In this document: positions 9,101-17,433 of the stretch, piece by piece
Numbering within the stretch: the first letter of the stretch is position 1
Layout: each line of letters begins with the position of its first letter
NCBI GenBank assembly: GCA_965116465.1
Contig: OZ220687.1
Span: 1,054,001-1,118,000, forward strand
DNA from: VXNF01 sp965116465
GTDB lineage: Bacteria > Actinomycetota > Acidimicrobiia > Acidimicrobiales > CATQHL01
Direction of reading: 5' to 3'
Length of the DNA: 64,000 bases
The notes under the pieces: generated by a model
Seen by the model: only the letters and a program-made list of their open reading frames with translations
Databases searched by the model: none
Told to the model about the DNA's origin: nothing
Made by a program: the position numbers and the translations under genes

Positions 9101-9394
9101 TCAGCCGGCGAGCTTGTTGACCCTGGCCGCGAAGTCGAAGTCCTTCTCGGTGATCCCCCCGGCGGCGTGATTGCTGATGGCGATGGACACCTTGTTCCAG
9201 ACGTTCGACCACTCGGGATGGTGGAACAGCCGCTCGGCCACGCAGGCCACCGCGGCCATGAACCCGAAGGCGGCGGTGAAGTCCGCGAACTCGAAGTCGC
9301 GGTGTAGGGCGTTGCCGCGGCGCTCCCAACCGGGGATCTCGCCGAGCCGGGAGTCGACTGTGGCTTCGTCGATCAGTTCGTTGGGATTGCTCAT
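9101..9394 (-). CDS. Pterin-4a-carbinolamine dehydratase-like protein
   Basis: This 97-residue protein belongs to the PCD/DCoH family. It carries the conserved segments WERRGNALHRDFEF, FHHPEWSNVWNKVSI and a C-terminal GITEKDFDFAARVN. The paired histidines of FHHPEW and the later SNHAAGGIT are the expected catalytic residues. In organisms lacking aromatic amino-acid hydroxylases, such proteins may act in pterin or molybdopterin recycling, which cannot be decided here. The start at MSNPNEL is supported by TACCGT six bases upstream (9401-9406), a leaderless -10. A longer in-frame start at 9418 would place this element inside the coding region. Confidence 0.88.
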   Translation of the reverse strand: MSNPNELIDEATVDSRLGEIPGWERRGNALHRDFEFADFTAAFGFMAAVACVAERLFHHPEWSNVWNKVSIAISNHAAGGITEKDFDFAARVNKLAG

Positions 9395-9400
9395 GGATCC

Positions 9401-9406
9401 ACGGTA
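9401..9406 (-). promoter_or_regulatory. Leaderless -10 element of the pterin dehydratase gene
   Basis: TACCGT (minus strand) stands 6 nt before the ATG at 9394. There is no ribosome-binding site, consistent with a leaderless transcript. Confidence 0.45.
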
Positions 9407-9437
9407 ACCCATGCCCATGAGTGGAGGTGGTTGGGAA

Positions 9438-10634
9438 TCAGGCGCTGTCGGTGGCGGCCGGAGTGCCGCTGCTGGACATGCAGCCGCACGACTCCCGGGG
9501 GACGAGCCTCGTGGAGATCGTGACCGGGGGCTGGGGTTCCCCTGTCTCGATCACCCGACGGAGGGTCCGCACCGCCTCGCGACCGAGTTCCGCCACCGGG
9601 ACCTGCAGCATGGAGAGCGGCGTGGACGCCAGGCTGGAGAGCGGGATCTCCCCGTATCCCATCACCGCCAAATCCTCCGGGACACGGATGCCCAACTCGC
9701 GCGCCGCGGCGATCACGCCGAACGCGGTGGCATCGCCCACACACATCACGGCGGTGGGGGGATCGTCCTGCTGCAACAGCCGCATGATGGCTTTGGCGCC
9801 CGCCTCGAGCGACATGTCCGCCAGGAACGCGACCAGGTCGCCGTCCGGGCGAATTCCGGCAGCAGCGAGAGCCTGCTCGTAACCGGAGCGCAGCAGCGGG
9901 CTGTGGCTGCGCCACGCCGGTGCCCCCAGGTGTCCGATCCGGACATGGCCGTGTTCGATGAGATGCGCGGTCATGCTGTGCGCATCAGCGGCGTGATCCA
10001 GGACGATGCGCGACCCGACACCGATGTCGGCGCAGTCGACCAGCACGAACGGTCGCAGCCGGGCCGATGACATGAAAGTGTCGACCACGTCGACGTCGCC
10101 GGGGTTCTCGAAGTGGATCAGGATGATGCCGTCCACGTTGCGGCTGAACAGTTGGTCCATGTACCGCTCCACGACCTCCGGCGCGTAGCTCTGGGTCCGG
10201 CAGATGATCGGCAGGCAGCCCGAGAGTTCGGCCTCGTCGATCAGGGCGTCGAGAAACGAGACGTAGTAGACGTCGAGCGCCGACACCAGGACGCCGACCG
10301 TGAAGCTTCGCGGAGAGTCGGGGGCGCCGGCCGCCAGGCGCCGGTCGTATCCCAGGACACGGGTCCGCGCGCCTCGGGACATGGCAACGATCCCGTCGTC
10401 GGCGAGCTGCCGGTAGGCGGCGCGCACCGTATGCACGTTCACACCGAGTTGTCGCGCGAGATCGGCCATGGGCGGCAAGTGGCTGCCAACCGCGATCCGA
10501 CCGGTCGCCACCTGCTGCGTGATCTGCCGGGAAATCTGAGTCGCCAGCGGGACGCGACCGGCGTCGTCGACGCCGATGACGGCGGAACCGGCGGGACGGC
10601 CTTCGGATCTCACGTCGGCGCCGTTACGACTCAC
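9438..10634 (-). CDS. GntR/LacI-hybrid transcriptional regulator
   Basis: The 398-residue protein joins a GntR-type winged helix (about residues 26-95: PLATQISRQITQQV, HLPPMADLARQLGVNVHTVRAAYRQLADDGIV) to a periplasmic-binding-protein fold of LacI type (about residues 110-380: FTVGVLVSALDVYYVSFLDAL, IRVPEDLAVMGYGEIPLSSLA). This AraR-like architecture usually means a sugar-responsive repressor. It lies convergent to the importer/nucleoside hydrolase operon, so that operon is the natural target. The GTG start is fixed by a TATAGT hexamer 8 bases upstream and no ribosome site. A Cys-rich tail (ESCGCMSSSG) near the end is unusual. Confidence 0.88.
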   Translation of the reverse strand: MSRNGADVRSEGRPAGSAVIGVDDAGRVPLATQISRQITQQVATGRIAVGSHLPPMADLARQLGVNVHTVRAAYRQLADDGIVAMSRGARTRVLGYDRRLAAGAPDSPRSFTVGVLVSALDVYYVSFLDALIDEAELSGCLPIICRTQSYAPEVVERYMDQLFSRNVDGIILIHFENPGDVDVVDTFMSSARLRPFVLVDCADIGVGSRIVLDHAADAHSMTAHLIEHGHVRIGHLGAPAWRSHSPLLRSGYEQALAAAGIRPDGDLVAFLADMSLEAGAKAIMRLLQQDDPPTAVMCVGDATAFGVIAAARELGIRVPEDLAVMGYGEIPLSSLASTPLSMLQVPVAELGREAVRTLRRVIETGEPQPPVTISTRLVPRESCGCMSSSGTPAATDSA

Positions 10635-10817
10635 GAAGCTGAACTATATACGCTGTTGATTGGATATTTATATTGCACTTATCTATACATCTAGCGCGAT
10701 AGATAACTTATTTCTTCATGACATTCGGGGTGCGTCCCTGTCAGGATCCCCCCTCACGTGCCCCGAAGGCCCGGTGACCGCAGGGCCGCCCTCGTCCCAT
10801 CCGCGGGACGGGTGGGC
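10635..10817 (-). promoter_or_regulatory. AT-rich promoter/operator region of the hybrid regulator
   Basis: This 183-base gap between sufC copy 2 and the regulator has a marked AT-rich core at about 10640-10715. On the minus strand TATAGT (10643-10648) is a -10 element at leaderless distance from the GTG. A perfect inverted repeat, TTATCTAT (10679-10686) and ATAGATAA (10699-10706), with a 12-base spacer lies about 30-58 bases upstream of that hexamer. It is a good autoregulatory operator candidate. Nothing else is recognised here. Confidence 0.5.
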
Positions 10818-11591
10818 TCAGAAGCTGCGTCCCAGCCTGACGGCCACCTCGGCGGGGGCCGGGCGGTCCCAGCCCTCGTAGCCCGTCCGCTCCAGTTCGT
10901 CGGCCAACTCCGGGCCGCCCGAGGCGACGATCCGACCGCGGATCATGATGTGCACCCGGTCGGCGCGCAACACGCCCAGAAGCCTCGTGTAGTGCGTGAT
11001 CGCCAGCACGCCGAGGCCGTCGGAGGTCGCCGCCTCGATGCGCCGGGCGACTGCCCGCAAGGCATCCACGTCGAGACCGGAGTCGATCTCGTCGAGCACC
11101 GCGAGGCGCGGGCGCAGCACGGCGAGCTGCAACGCCTCTCCCCGCTTCTGCTCACCCCCGGAGAGGTCGACGTTGACCGCCCGCTCCAGCAGCGCCGAGG
11201 GCACCCCCAGACCGTCGGCCTCGGCACTCAACAGGTCGGCCAGCCCGTCTGCGTCGGGATCGCGCCCCGCGGCGCGCAGTGACGCGCCCAGCACGTCCAG
11301 CAGGTTCACCCCCGGCACCTCGGTGGGGTACTGCATGGCCAGGAAGAGTCCCGCCCGCGCCCGCTCGAAGGGGCTGAGGGCCAACAGGTCGCGGCCGTCC
11401 AGCAGCGCCCGGCCGGCGGTCACGGTGTAGCCGTGCCGACCCGCCAGCACATGCGCCAGCGTGGACTTGCCGCAGCCGTTGGGGCCCATGACGGCGTGCA
11501 CCTCGCCGGCGGCGACCCGCAGGTCCACGCCGTGCAGGATCGCCTCGCCGGCGACGTTGGCCCGCAGTCCCTCGACGATCAGCTCGCTCAC
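10818..11591 (-). CDS. sufC: Fe-S cluster assembly ATPase SufC (copy 2)
   Basis: A second complete SufC of 257 residues. It has Walker A GPNGCGKST, Q-loop MQYPTEVPG, signature LSGGEQKRGEALQL, Walker B LAVLDEIDSGLD and H-loop AITHYTRLL. It is the last gene of sufB-X-sufD-Rieske-sufC, 5 bases after the Rieske gene, so it is the partner most directly linked to this SufB and SufD. It differs clearly from copy 1 in the insert after the Q-loop and in its tail (WDRPAPAEVAVRL), so it is not a recent duplicate. Whether both ATPases are used by one SufBD is unknown. Confidence 0.94.
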   Translation of the reverse strand: MSELIVEGLRANVAGEAILHGVDLRVAAGEVHAVMGPNGCGKSTLAHVLAGRHGYTVTAGRALLDGRDLLALSPFERARAGLFLAMQYPTEVPGVNLLDVLGASLRAAGRDPDADGLADLLSAEADGLGVPSALLERAVNVDLSGGEQKRGEALQLAVLRPRLAVLDEIDSGLDVDALRAVARRIEAATSDGLGVLAITHYTRLLGVLRADRVHIMIRGRIVASGGPELADELERTGYEGWDRPAPAEVAVRLGRSF

Positions 11592-11596
11592 GCCGG

Positions 11597-11935
11597 CTAT
11601 CTCTCGCGCAGTGTCACGAAGACGCCCCCTTCGGAGGTCGTCACGTCATGGACCGCCACGGGCACCACCGCCGGCAACGTGAGAGCCTCGCCGGTGCGCA
11701 GGTCGAAGAGGCTGCCGTGTGCGGGACACTCCAGGGCGCACTCGTCGGCATCCACGTCACCCTCGGCGAGGGAGTAATCAGCGTGGCTGCAGGTGTCGTC
11801 GATGGCGAAGAACTCCTCGCCGAGACGGGCCAGGGCCACCTGCCGGCCCTCCACCACGAAGCAGCGGGCCTCGCCGTCCGCCAGGTCGTCCCTCCCGCAA
11901 AGCCGCACCGCTCCCGCCGCGCTCCCGGTGCTCAT
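11597..11935 (-). CDS. Rieske-type [2Fe-2S] ferredoxin in the suf operon
   Basis: The 112-residue soluble protein has the Rieske ligands C-X-H (DTCSHADYSL) and C-X2-H (LECPAHGSLFD), spaced as in small dioxygenase-type ferredoxins. It would carry one [2Fe-2S] cluster and transfer single electrons in the cytoplasm. An AGGAGC site precedes the ATG. It sits between sufD (16 bases) and sufC (5 bases), an arrangement known in actinobacterial suf operons. It may supply electrons for assembly or simply be a client. That role is inferred from context only. Confidence 0.92.
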   Translation of the reverse strand: MSTGSAAGAVRLCGRDDLADGEARCFVVEGRQVALARLGEEFFAIDDTCSHADYSLAEGDVDADECALECPAHGSLFDLRTGEALTLPAVVPVAVHDVTTSEGGVFVTLRER

Positions 11936-11951
11936 GGCCGCTCCTGTGGTC

Positions 11952-13250
11952 TCATCGATCGGGGCCGATCTTGGCGCGCACCATCTCGTCGAAGCCCGCT
12001 GCCACCGACTGCACCGGCAGCCTGCTGCGCACCTCCCCGAAGAACCCCTCCACGATCAGCCGCTCCGCCACGTCGGGGGGCACACCCCGGCTCTCGAGGT
12101 AGAAGCGGTGATCCTGGTCGATCGGCCCCACCGAACTGGCGTGGGCGCAGCGCACGTCGTTGTTCTCGATCTCCAGGTTGGGCACCGAATCGGCCCACAC
12201 CTCCTCGGAGAGCTTGAGGATGCGGTTCGTCTGCTGGGCGTCGGTGCCGCGGGCCTTGGGGCCGACCCGGATGAGGCCGGAGTAGATGGAACGTGCCCGG
12301 TCCTCCACGGCACCCACGAACAGCAGGTTGCTGTTGGTGTCGGGAGCCAGGTGGTTCTGGAAGGTGCGGAAGTCCAAGACCTGATCGCGGTCCCCGAAGT
12401 ACATGGCCGACATGTCGCCGGTGGCGCCCCGACCGGCCAGCGTGCAATCCACCCGGCAACGGGCGTAGCTGCCGCCGACCGCCGCCAGCCCGATGACCAG
12501 ATGGCCCTGGGAGGCCACCGTCGCCGCCGTCCGGTCGATACCGGTGGCCCCGGATCCGAGCTCCTGCAGGTTGAGGTACTGCAGGCGGGCGGCAGGGCCC
12601 ACGTCGATCTCGGCCACCGGTGCCACGAACGCCTCCCCGGATCCGGAGACGAGGGCGTTCACCACCTGCGCCTCGGCGCCCTCGCCCACGACGACCACCA
12701 AGCGGGGGAAGACCGCCAGCGATGGCGTGCGCACCACGCTCACGACCGCCACAGGATCGGCGAGACGCGCCCCGCTGGGAATCTCCACCAGCACCGGCTC
12801 GGTGCAGAAGGCGTCGTTCATCAGGCCGAAGAGGTCGACCGGCTCGCCGAGGACGCCGCCCAGCGCGCCGACCGGTGCGGACTCCTCGCCCAGGGGGCGC
12901 ACCGCCAGGCCGGCGGCCGCGGCCTCCGGCGTGATCTCGGTGCCCACGAGGTGCCCGTCACAGGTCACCACGAGCGCACTCAACGCCCCCAATCGGTCTC
13001 GCACCGAGCCGGGCAGACCACCGGCGCCGGGACCGCTCTCAGCGCCGTTCGCGCCGCCGGAAGGCACGGGCAGATAGGTCTCGAGGTGCAACTCGGCGAC
13101 GGGGCTGTAGCGCCACTCCTCGGCGCTGGGCGACGGCAGTTCGGCGCCGCGGAACGCCTCGACGGCCACCCGGCGGCGCTGCTGCAGCCAGTCGGGGCCG
13201 CCCAGCGTCGCGGCGTACGCGGCGGAGAAGGTGTCGTGGAGGTCCGGCAT
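11952..13250 (-). CDS. sufD: Fe-S cluster assembly protein SufD
   Basis: SufD pairs with SufB and SufC in the scaffold complex and supports iron entry. The 432-residue product has the beta-helix core typical of SufBD, with the conserved C-terminal block NNDVRCAHASSVGPIDQDH and FYLESRGVPPDVAERLIVEGF. The histidine and cysteine of CAHAS are the conserved interface residues. The start lies 12 bases after the small cysteine-protein gene and the Rieske gene follows 16 bases later. The N-terminal third is divergent, as is normal for SufD. Confidence 0.93.
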   Translation of the reverse strand: MPDLHDTFSAAYAATLGGPDWLQQRRRVAVEAFRGAELPSPSAEEWRYSPVAELHLETYLPVPSGGANGAESGPGAGGLPGSVRDRLGALSALVVTCDGHLVGTEITPEAAAAGLAVRPLGEESAPVGALGGVLGEPVDLFGLMNDAFCTEPVLVEIPSGARLADPVAVVSVVRTPSLAVFPRLVVVVGEGAEAQVVNALVSGSGEAFVAPVAEIDVGPAARLQYLNLQELGSGATGIDRTAATVASQGHLVIGLAAVGGSYARCRVDCTLAGRGATGDMSAMYFGDRDQVLDFRTFQNHLAPDTNSNLLFVGAVEDRARSIYSGLIRVGPKARGTDAQQTNRILKLSEEVWADSVPNLEIENNDVRCAHASSVGPIDQDHRFYLESRGVPPDVAERLIVEGFFGEVRSRLPVQSVAAGFDEMVRAKIGPDR

Positions 13251-13262
13251 TCAGTCAGTCGG

Positions 13263-13631
13263 TCAGTCGCGGTCGCCGCGGTCCTTGCGGCGGCGGCGCG
13301 TCCGGCCCAGGAGGCCACCGGAGCGCCGGTTCGTCTTGTCCAGGTCGGCCATGATCTCGCGGCCGGCCTGGTTCACCACGTCCTCGGCCGCGTCCAGCAG
13401 CGCGGCGATCGAGTCGTCGGTCCCCAGCGACGCCGGCTCGTCGGGCGTCTTCGGGGTGACGAGGGTGCCGTAGGACCAGTTCACGTCGGCCCGGCGCCGG
13501 GTGTACGCCTCGCAGTTCTCCGGGCACCGCCACGGCGCCTCGGGGGCGAGGTCCAGGTCGCACTTGCGGACGGTGTCGCCGTTGGGGTACGTGCGGCTCT
13601 CGAAGAACTTGCAGTCCTGACGCATCGGCAT
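13263..13631 (-). CDS. Small four-cysteine protein encoded between sufB and sufD
   Basis: I do not recognise a named family. The 122-residue protein has four cysteines clustered at the N-terminus: C7, C24, C36 and C40, with CPENC at 36-40. This pattern suits a zinc or iron-sulfur site. Residues 45-95 are acidic and helical, and the C-terminus is very basic (TNRRSGGLLGRTRRRRK), which could bind nucleic acid or another protein. It lies 94 bases after sufB and 12 before sufD on the same strand, and may have its own promoter (TAGACT at 13641-13646). The context suggests a Suf accessory role, such as cluster transfer, but no function is established. Confidence 0.72.
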   Translation of the reverse strand: MPMRQDCKFFESRTYPNGDTVRKCDLDLAPEAPWRCPENCEAYTRRRADVNWSYGTLVTPKTPDEPASLGTDDSIAALLDAAEDVVNQAGREIMADLDKTNRRSGGLLGRTRRRRKDRGDRD

Positions 13632-13725
13632 GGCGGCACCAGTCTACGGGTGACGGCCCGAGCGCAGCCCGAGCCCGGGTTGCGGATTACGGCGATCCGG
13701 AGGGCCGGAACCGGCACCGCGGCGC

Positions 13726-15132
13726 TCAGCCGACCGAGCCCTCCATCTGCAGTTCGATGAGGCGGCTCCACTCCACGGCGTACTCCATGGGCAGCGTGCG
13801 GGTCACCGGCTCCACGAAGCCGTTGACGATCATGCCCATGGCCTGCTCCTCACTGAGGCCGCGGCTCATCAGGTAGAAGAGCTGCTCGTCGGCGACCTTC
13901 GACACGGTGGCCTCGTGGCCGATGACGGCGTCCTGGCTGCCGACCTCCATGTAGGGGTAGGTGTCCGAGATGCTGTCCTCGTCGAGGATCAAGGCATCGC
14001 ACTGCACGTGGCTCTTGCAGCCGCCGGCGTCGGGCTCCACCCGCACGAGGCCGCGGTAGCTGGTCCGCCCGCCGTCCTTGGAGATCGACTTGGAGACGAT
14101 CTTGGAGGTGGTCTCCGGAGCGGCGTGGGTCATCTTGGCGCCGGTGTCCTGATGCTGGCCGGGGCCGGCGTAGGCCACCGACAGCACCTCACCGGAGGCC
14201 TTGGGACCCACCATGACCACGGCGGGGTACTTCATGGTGAGCTGGCTGCCGATGTTGCCGTCGATCCACTCCATGTGGCCCTCGGCCTCCACCCTCGCCC
14301 GCTTGGTGACGAGGTTGTAGACGTTGCTGGACCAGTTCTGGATGGTCGTGTAGGTGACCCTGGCGCCCTGGCCCACGATGATCTCCACGACCGCGGAGTG
14401 CAGCGAGTCGCTGGTGTACACCGGCGCCGAGCAGCCCTCCACGTAGTGCACCTGCGCACCCTCGTCGGCGATGATAAGGGTGCGCTCGAACTGCCCCATG
14501 TTCTCGGCGTTGATGCGGAAGTAGGCCTGCAGCGGCAACTCCACGCTCACGCCCGGCGGCACGTAGATGAACGAGCCGCCCGACCACACGGCCGAGTTGA
14601 GCGCCGAGAACTTGTTGTCGTTGGGGGGGATCACCCGCCCGAAGTACTTGCGCACCAGCTCGGGGTGCTCGCGCACCGCCGAGTCCATGTCGCTGAAGAT
14701 CACGCCCTGCGCCTCGAGGTCCTCACGGTTGCGGTGGTAGACCACCTCGGACTCGTACTGGGCGGTCACGCCCGCGAGGTACTTGCGCTCGGCCTCGGGG
14801 ATGCCGAGTTTCTCGTAGGTGTTCTTGATCGAGTCGGGGACCTCGTCCCACTCGCTCACCTGCTCCTCGGTGGGCTTGATGTAGTAGTAGATGTTGTCGA
14901 AGTCGATGCCGCCGAGCTCACCGCCCCACGTGGGCAGCGGCCGGCGCTCGAAGCGGTTCAGGGACTTCATCCTGAAGTCCAGCATCCACTCGGGCTCCTT
15001 CTTCATGAAGGACATCTCGCGCACGATGTCGGCGTCGAGGCCCCGGCGAGGCTTGAAGACGTAGTCCTCCTCGTCGCTCCAACCCAGGGCGTAGTTGCCG
15101 AGATCGGCACCGAGGGTGCTGGCTTCGGTCAT
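13726..15132 (-). CDS. sufB: Fe-S cluster assembly protein SufB
   Basis: SufB is the main scaffold on which clusters form. The 468-residue product is full length with strongly conserved blocks: FVEPVTRTLPMEYAVEW at the end, CKSHVQCDALIL, and VIGHEATVSKVADEQLFYLMSRGLSE with the conserved histidine. The cysteine in GGCKSH is the usual sulfur-accepting candidate. It heads the operon sufB-X-sufD-Rieske-sufC on the minus strand. A GGGAG site lies before the ATG and a TAGACT -10 element is at 15168-15173. Confidence 0.96.
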   Translation of the reverse strand: MTEASTLGADLGNYALGWSDEEDYVFKPRRGLDADIVREMSFMKKEPEWMLDFRMKSLNRFERRPLPTWGGELGGIDFDNIYYYIKPTEEQVSEWDEVPDSIKNTYEKLGIPEAERKYLAGVTAQYESEVVYHRNREDLEAQGVIFSDMDSAVREHPELVRKYFGRVIPPNDNKFSALNSAVWSGGSFIYVPPGVSVELPLQAYFRINAENMGQFERTLIIADEGAQVHYVEGCSAPVYTSDSLHSAVVEIIVGQGARVTYTTIQNWSSNVYNLVTKRARVEAEGHMEWIDGNIGSQLTMKYPAVVMVGPKASGEVLSVAYAGPGQHQDTGAKMTHAAPETTSKIVSKSISKDGGRTSYRGLVRVEPDAGGCKSHVQCDALILDEDSISDTYPYMEVGSQDAVIGHEATVSKVADEQLFYLMSRGLSEEQAMGMIVNGFVEPVTRTLPMEYAVEWSRLIELQMEGSVG

Positions 15133-15167
15133 CGGGGCTCCCAGCTACTGGCGGGTTTCGTGGATTC

Positions 15168-15173
15168 AGTCTA
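15168..15173 (-). promoter_or_regulatory. -10 element of the sufB operon
   Basis: TAGACT (minus strand) is about 35 bases before the sufB ATG, giving a short leader that includes a GGGAG ribosome site. The same hexamer precedes sufC copy 1, the four-cysteine gene and the rhodanese-ThiF gene. No SufR or IscR-like binding site was recognised. Confidence 0.4.
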
Positions 15174-15232
15174 TCGGCACAGTGCAGCCGCCGTAGCGGG
15201 CGGTGCGCCGTGCGCGCCTGGACGGGGAGCGG

Positions 15233-15751
15233 TCAGTCCAGCCGCCGCAACTCGGCCTTGTAGCGGGGTCCGCGCCGCGTGTAACTGCCCGCTGCGTCGA
15301 CCAGCATGTCGGGATCGGTGGCGTCGGGGCGGATGCGCGCCGGTACCCCGACGGCCACCGCTGCGGGCGGAATCTCGGTTCCGTCGAGCACCACGGCGCC
15401 GGCACCCACGAGCGCCCCCTCGCCGACGATGACGCCGTGACGGATAACCGAACCGACCCCTGCGAGGGATCCGTCGCGCATCGAGCAGGCCTCGAGGTGG
15501 GCCAGATGCCCGACGGTGCAGTCGTTGCCGATCACCGTCGGTGAGACGGGGGCGGTGTGGATGACGGCACAGTCCTGGATCGAGCTGCGCTCGCCCACGA
15601 TGATCGTCCCATCGTCGCCGCGAAGCACCGCCTGCGGCCACACTGTCGAGCCGGCGCCGATGGTCACGTCACCGATGATCGTGGCCTCTGGATGGACGTA
15701 GGCGTCGGGATGGATGCGGGGCTCCAGATCGCCGAGGGCATAGACGGCCAT
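15233..15751 (-). CDS. Gamma-carbonic anhydrase-like hexapeptide protein
   Basis: The 172-residue protein is a left-handed beta-helix with repeated [LIV]GxxxxI-type hexapeptides. It resembles gamma-class carbonic anhydrases. Two expected zinc histidines are present, H65 (CAVIHTAP) and H82 (VGHLAH). At the third ligand position, where the family has LHGC, this protein has LEAC with Glu87, while a histidine sits two residues earlier (H85). It may therefore bind metal differently, or be a non-catalytic relative like CaiE or PaaY. A GGAGG site precedes the ATG. The gene is monocistronic, downstream of flavin reductase. Confidence 0.85.
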   Translation of the reverse strand: MAVYALGDLEPRIHPDAYVHPEATIIGDVTIGAGSTVWPQAVLRGDDGTIIVGERSSIQDCAVIHTAPVSPTVIGNDCTVGHLAHLEACSMRDGSLAGVGSVIRHGVIVGEGALVGAGAVVLDGTEIPPAAVAVGVPARIRPDATDPDMLVDAAGSYTRRGPRYKAELRRLD

Positions 15752-15874
15752 GGAAATCCTCCTGGACGTGGGCGGGACGCGGGTCGCTGGCTATGAGTAT
15801 GGGGCGGCGGGCGGCGTCGCGGACCCGGGCAGGGCCGCCGGACGCAGCGCGGGCACGCCGGACCGGCGCCCGAC

Positions 15875-16366
15875 TCAGTCCGCCGGCGGCACGACCGCGC
15901 CGTAGCCGCCCTTGAAGAAGATGAGCGGGCCGGAATCGGAGCGGCCGACGCCCAGATCGGCGACACGGCCGACGACGATCCAGTGATCCCCGCCCTCGTG
16001 CACGGTCTCGATGGTGCAGTCGATCCAGGCAAGGCAGCCGTCGATGACGGGTGAACCCGTGGCGCGGCTGCTCCAGGCCACGCCGGCGAACTTGTCGGGA
16101 TCGCGCCCGGCGAAGAGCGAGCTGACGGCGGCCTGATCCTCGGCCAGCACGTTGACGCAGAAGCTGCCGCTCGCCTCGATGACCGGCCAGCTGTTCGACG
16201 ACTTGCCGGGGCAGAACATCACCAGGGGCGGTTCCAGGGACACCGAACCGAACGAGCCGATGGCAAGCCCCACCGGACCGGCTTCGGAAACGGCGGTCAC
16301 GACGGTGACGCCGGTGGGATAGTGACCGAGGACGCGCCGGAACTCGGCGGAATCGAACGGTGTCAT
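15875..16366 (-). CDS. Flavin reductase-like FMN-binding protein
   Basis: The 163-residue protein belongs to the flavin reductase domain family (HpaC/DIM6-like). Typical segments are FRRVLGHYPTGVTVVTA, the FMN-contact SLEPPLVMFCPGKSSNSW, and a C-terminal PLIFFKGGYGAV. Such proteins reduce FMN or FAD with NAD(P)H for a two-component monooxygenase, or bind FMN themselves. No monooxygenase gene is adjacent, so its partner is unknown. The stop of the upstream membrane protein gene lies 16 bases before its ATG, so they may be cotranscribed. Confidence 0.88.
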   Translation of the reverse strand: MTPFDSAEFRRVLGHYPTGVTVVTAVSEAGPVGLAIGSFGSVSLEPPLVMFCPGKSSNSWPVIEASGSFCVNVLAEDQAAVSSLFAGRDPDKFAGVAWSSRATGSPVIDGCLAWIDCTIETVHEGGDHWIVVGRVADLGVGRSDSGPLIFFKGGYGAVVPPAD

Positions 16367-16382
16367 CCCAGAAGGCTCCGCG

Positions 16383-17258
16383 CTAGGTGGCGGCGTCGGC
16401 CGCCCCGGCGCCGGCCTCGACCTCGGGACTCGAACCGACCGAACGGGTGACCATCAGAGCGCCGATGAGCGTCAGGACGGGACCCGATCCGGTGAGGCTG
16501 GAGGTCATGAGGCTGCCGGCGATGTCACCCGCTGCCAGCACCACCATGGCGATGCCGAAGACCCGGATGTTCATCGCCATCCGGGCCTGCATGGCGGCCG
16601 AGGCCGTCGGCGAGAGCAGACCGAGCAACAGCAGCAGGGTCAGCACACCGAGGATCAGCACGGGATACCCGGTTGCGACCTCGCTGTCGAGGCCGCCGGG
16701 AAGGGGGAACGAGCCGACCATCCCGGCCGAGAAGCCCGAACTCCAGTCCAGCCAGAACGAGGCGATGATGGCCAGGGCCGCGCCGAGAGTCACCGGCGCC
16801 TTGTGCGTCACGAGCCGTGACGGGCGGCGGCTCGGGTCCATCGTGCCGAACGCAACGCCCGCCAGCGCCACGAGCGACCCCACCATCGCCACCCAGGCAC
16901 CGGCGCCCATCCCGACACCGCCCGCCTCGTCGACCAGCGTGATCACCGCCACGAGCGAGGCCAGGAAGGCGCCGAGCGCCACGCCGTTCGCCGTGTCGAG
17001 TTGCGGGCGCCGGGACAGCAGGGCGAGGCCGATGAGCACCACGACGAGTCCGACACCGCCGCCGCCCGCGCCGATGCCGGCGAAGTTGGGGAAGGCGTCG
17101 GGCCCGACCTCGATCCAGCTCAGCAGGCCCGACAGCACCATGGCGGCGCCACCGAGCAGCACCAGCAGCCGGTCGATGGGCGGCACGGTGAGCGTGACGA
17201 GCCGCTTCGCCCCCGACGGATCCTGCTCCCCCCGGTCGCTGTCCACTTGGTCGCTCAT
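16383..17258 (-). CDS. Integral membrane protein, function unknown
   Basis: The 291-residue product starts at MSDQVDSD, which follows a GGGAGG site. An upstream in-frame start would add 22 residues without a ribosome site. The first 25 residues are hydrophilic and cytoplasm-like. The rest has about eight hydrophobic segments (for example LLVLLGGAAMVLSGLLSWI, VGLVVVLIGLALL, YPVLILGVLTLLLLLGLL). I recognise no transporter motif. It may form an operon with the flavin reductase 16 bases downstream. The tail is short and Ala/Glu rich. Confidence 0.72.
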   Translation of the reverse strand: MSDQVDSDRGEQDPSGAKRLVTLTVPPIDRLLVLLGGAAMVLSGLLSWIEVGPDAFPNFAGIGAGGGGVGLVVVLIGLALLSRRPQLDTANGVALGAFLASLVAVITLVDEAGGVGMGAGAWVAMVGSLVALAGVAFGTMDPSRRPSRLVTHKAPVTLGAALAIIASFWLDWSSGFSAGMVGSFPLPGGLDSEVATGYPVLILGVLTLLLLLGLLSPTASAAMQARMAMNIRVFGIAMVVLAAGDIAGSLMTSSLTGSGPVLTLIGALMVTRSVGSSPEVEAGAGAADAAT

Positions 17259-17433
17259 GACCACCCTCCCATGCTTGACCGAACAGGGTCCGAACGGATC
17301 GTAGCCGGGTGACCTTCCCCGCACCGGAGGACTCCGCGGCGGCCTTCGGCTGCGGACTCCGGCTCGCCGGCGCCCGAACCGCCCGAGCGGGCGCCGACGG
17401 CCGCGGCGGGCAGGACCGGTGCCGGGCCGCCTG

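Noticed and set aside
11793..13760. 655-codon plus-strand frame across Rieske, sufD and the four-cysteine gene
   Set aside because: It runs antisense through three convincing genes and resembles no family. High third-position GC keeps the opposite strand open.
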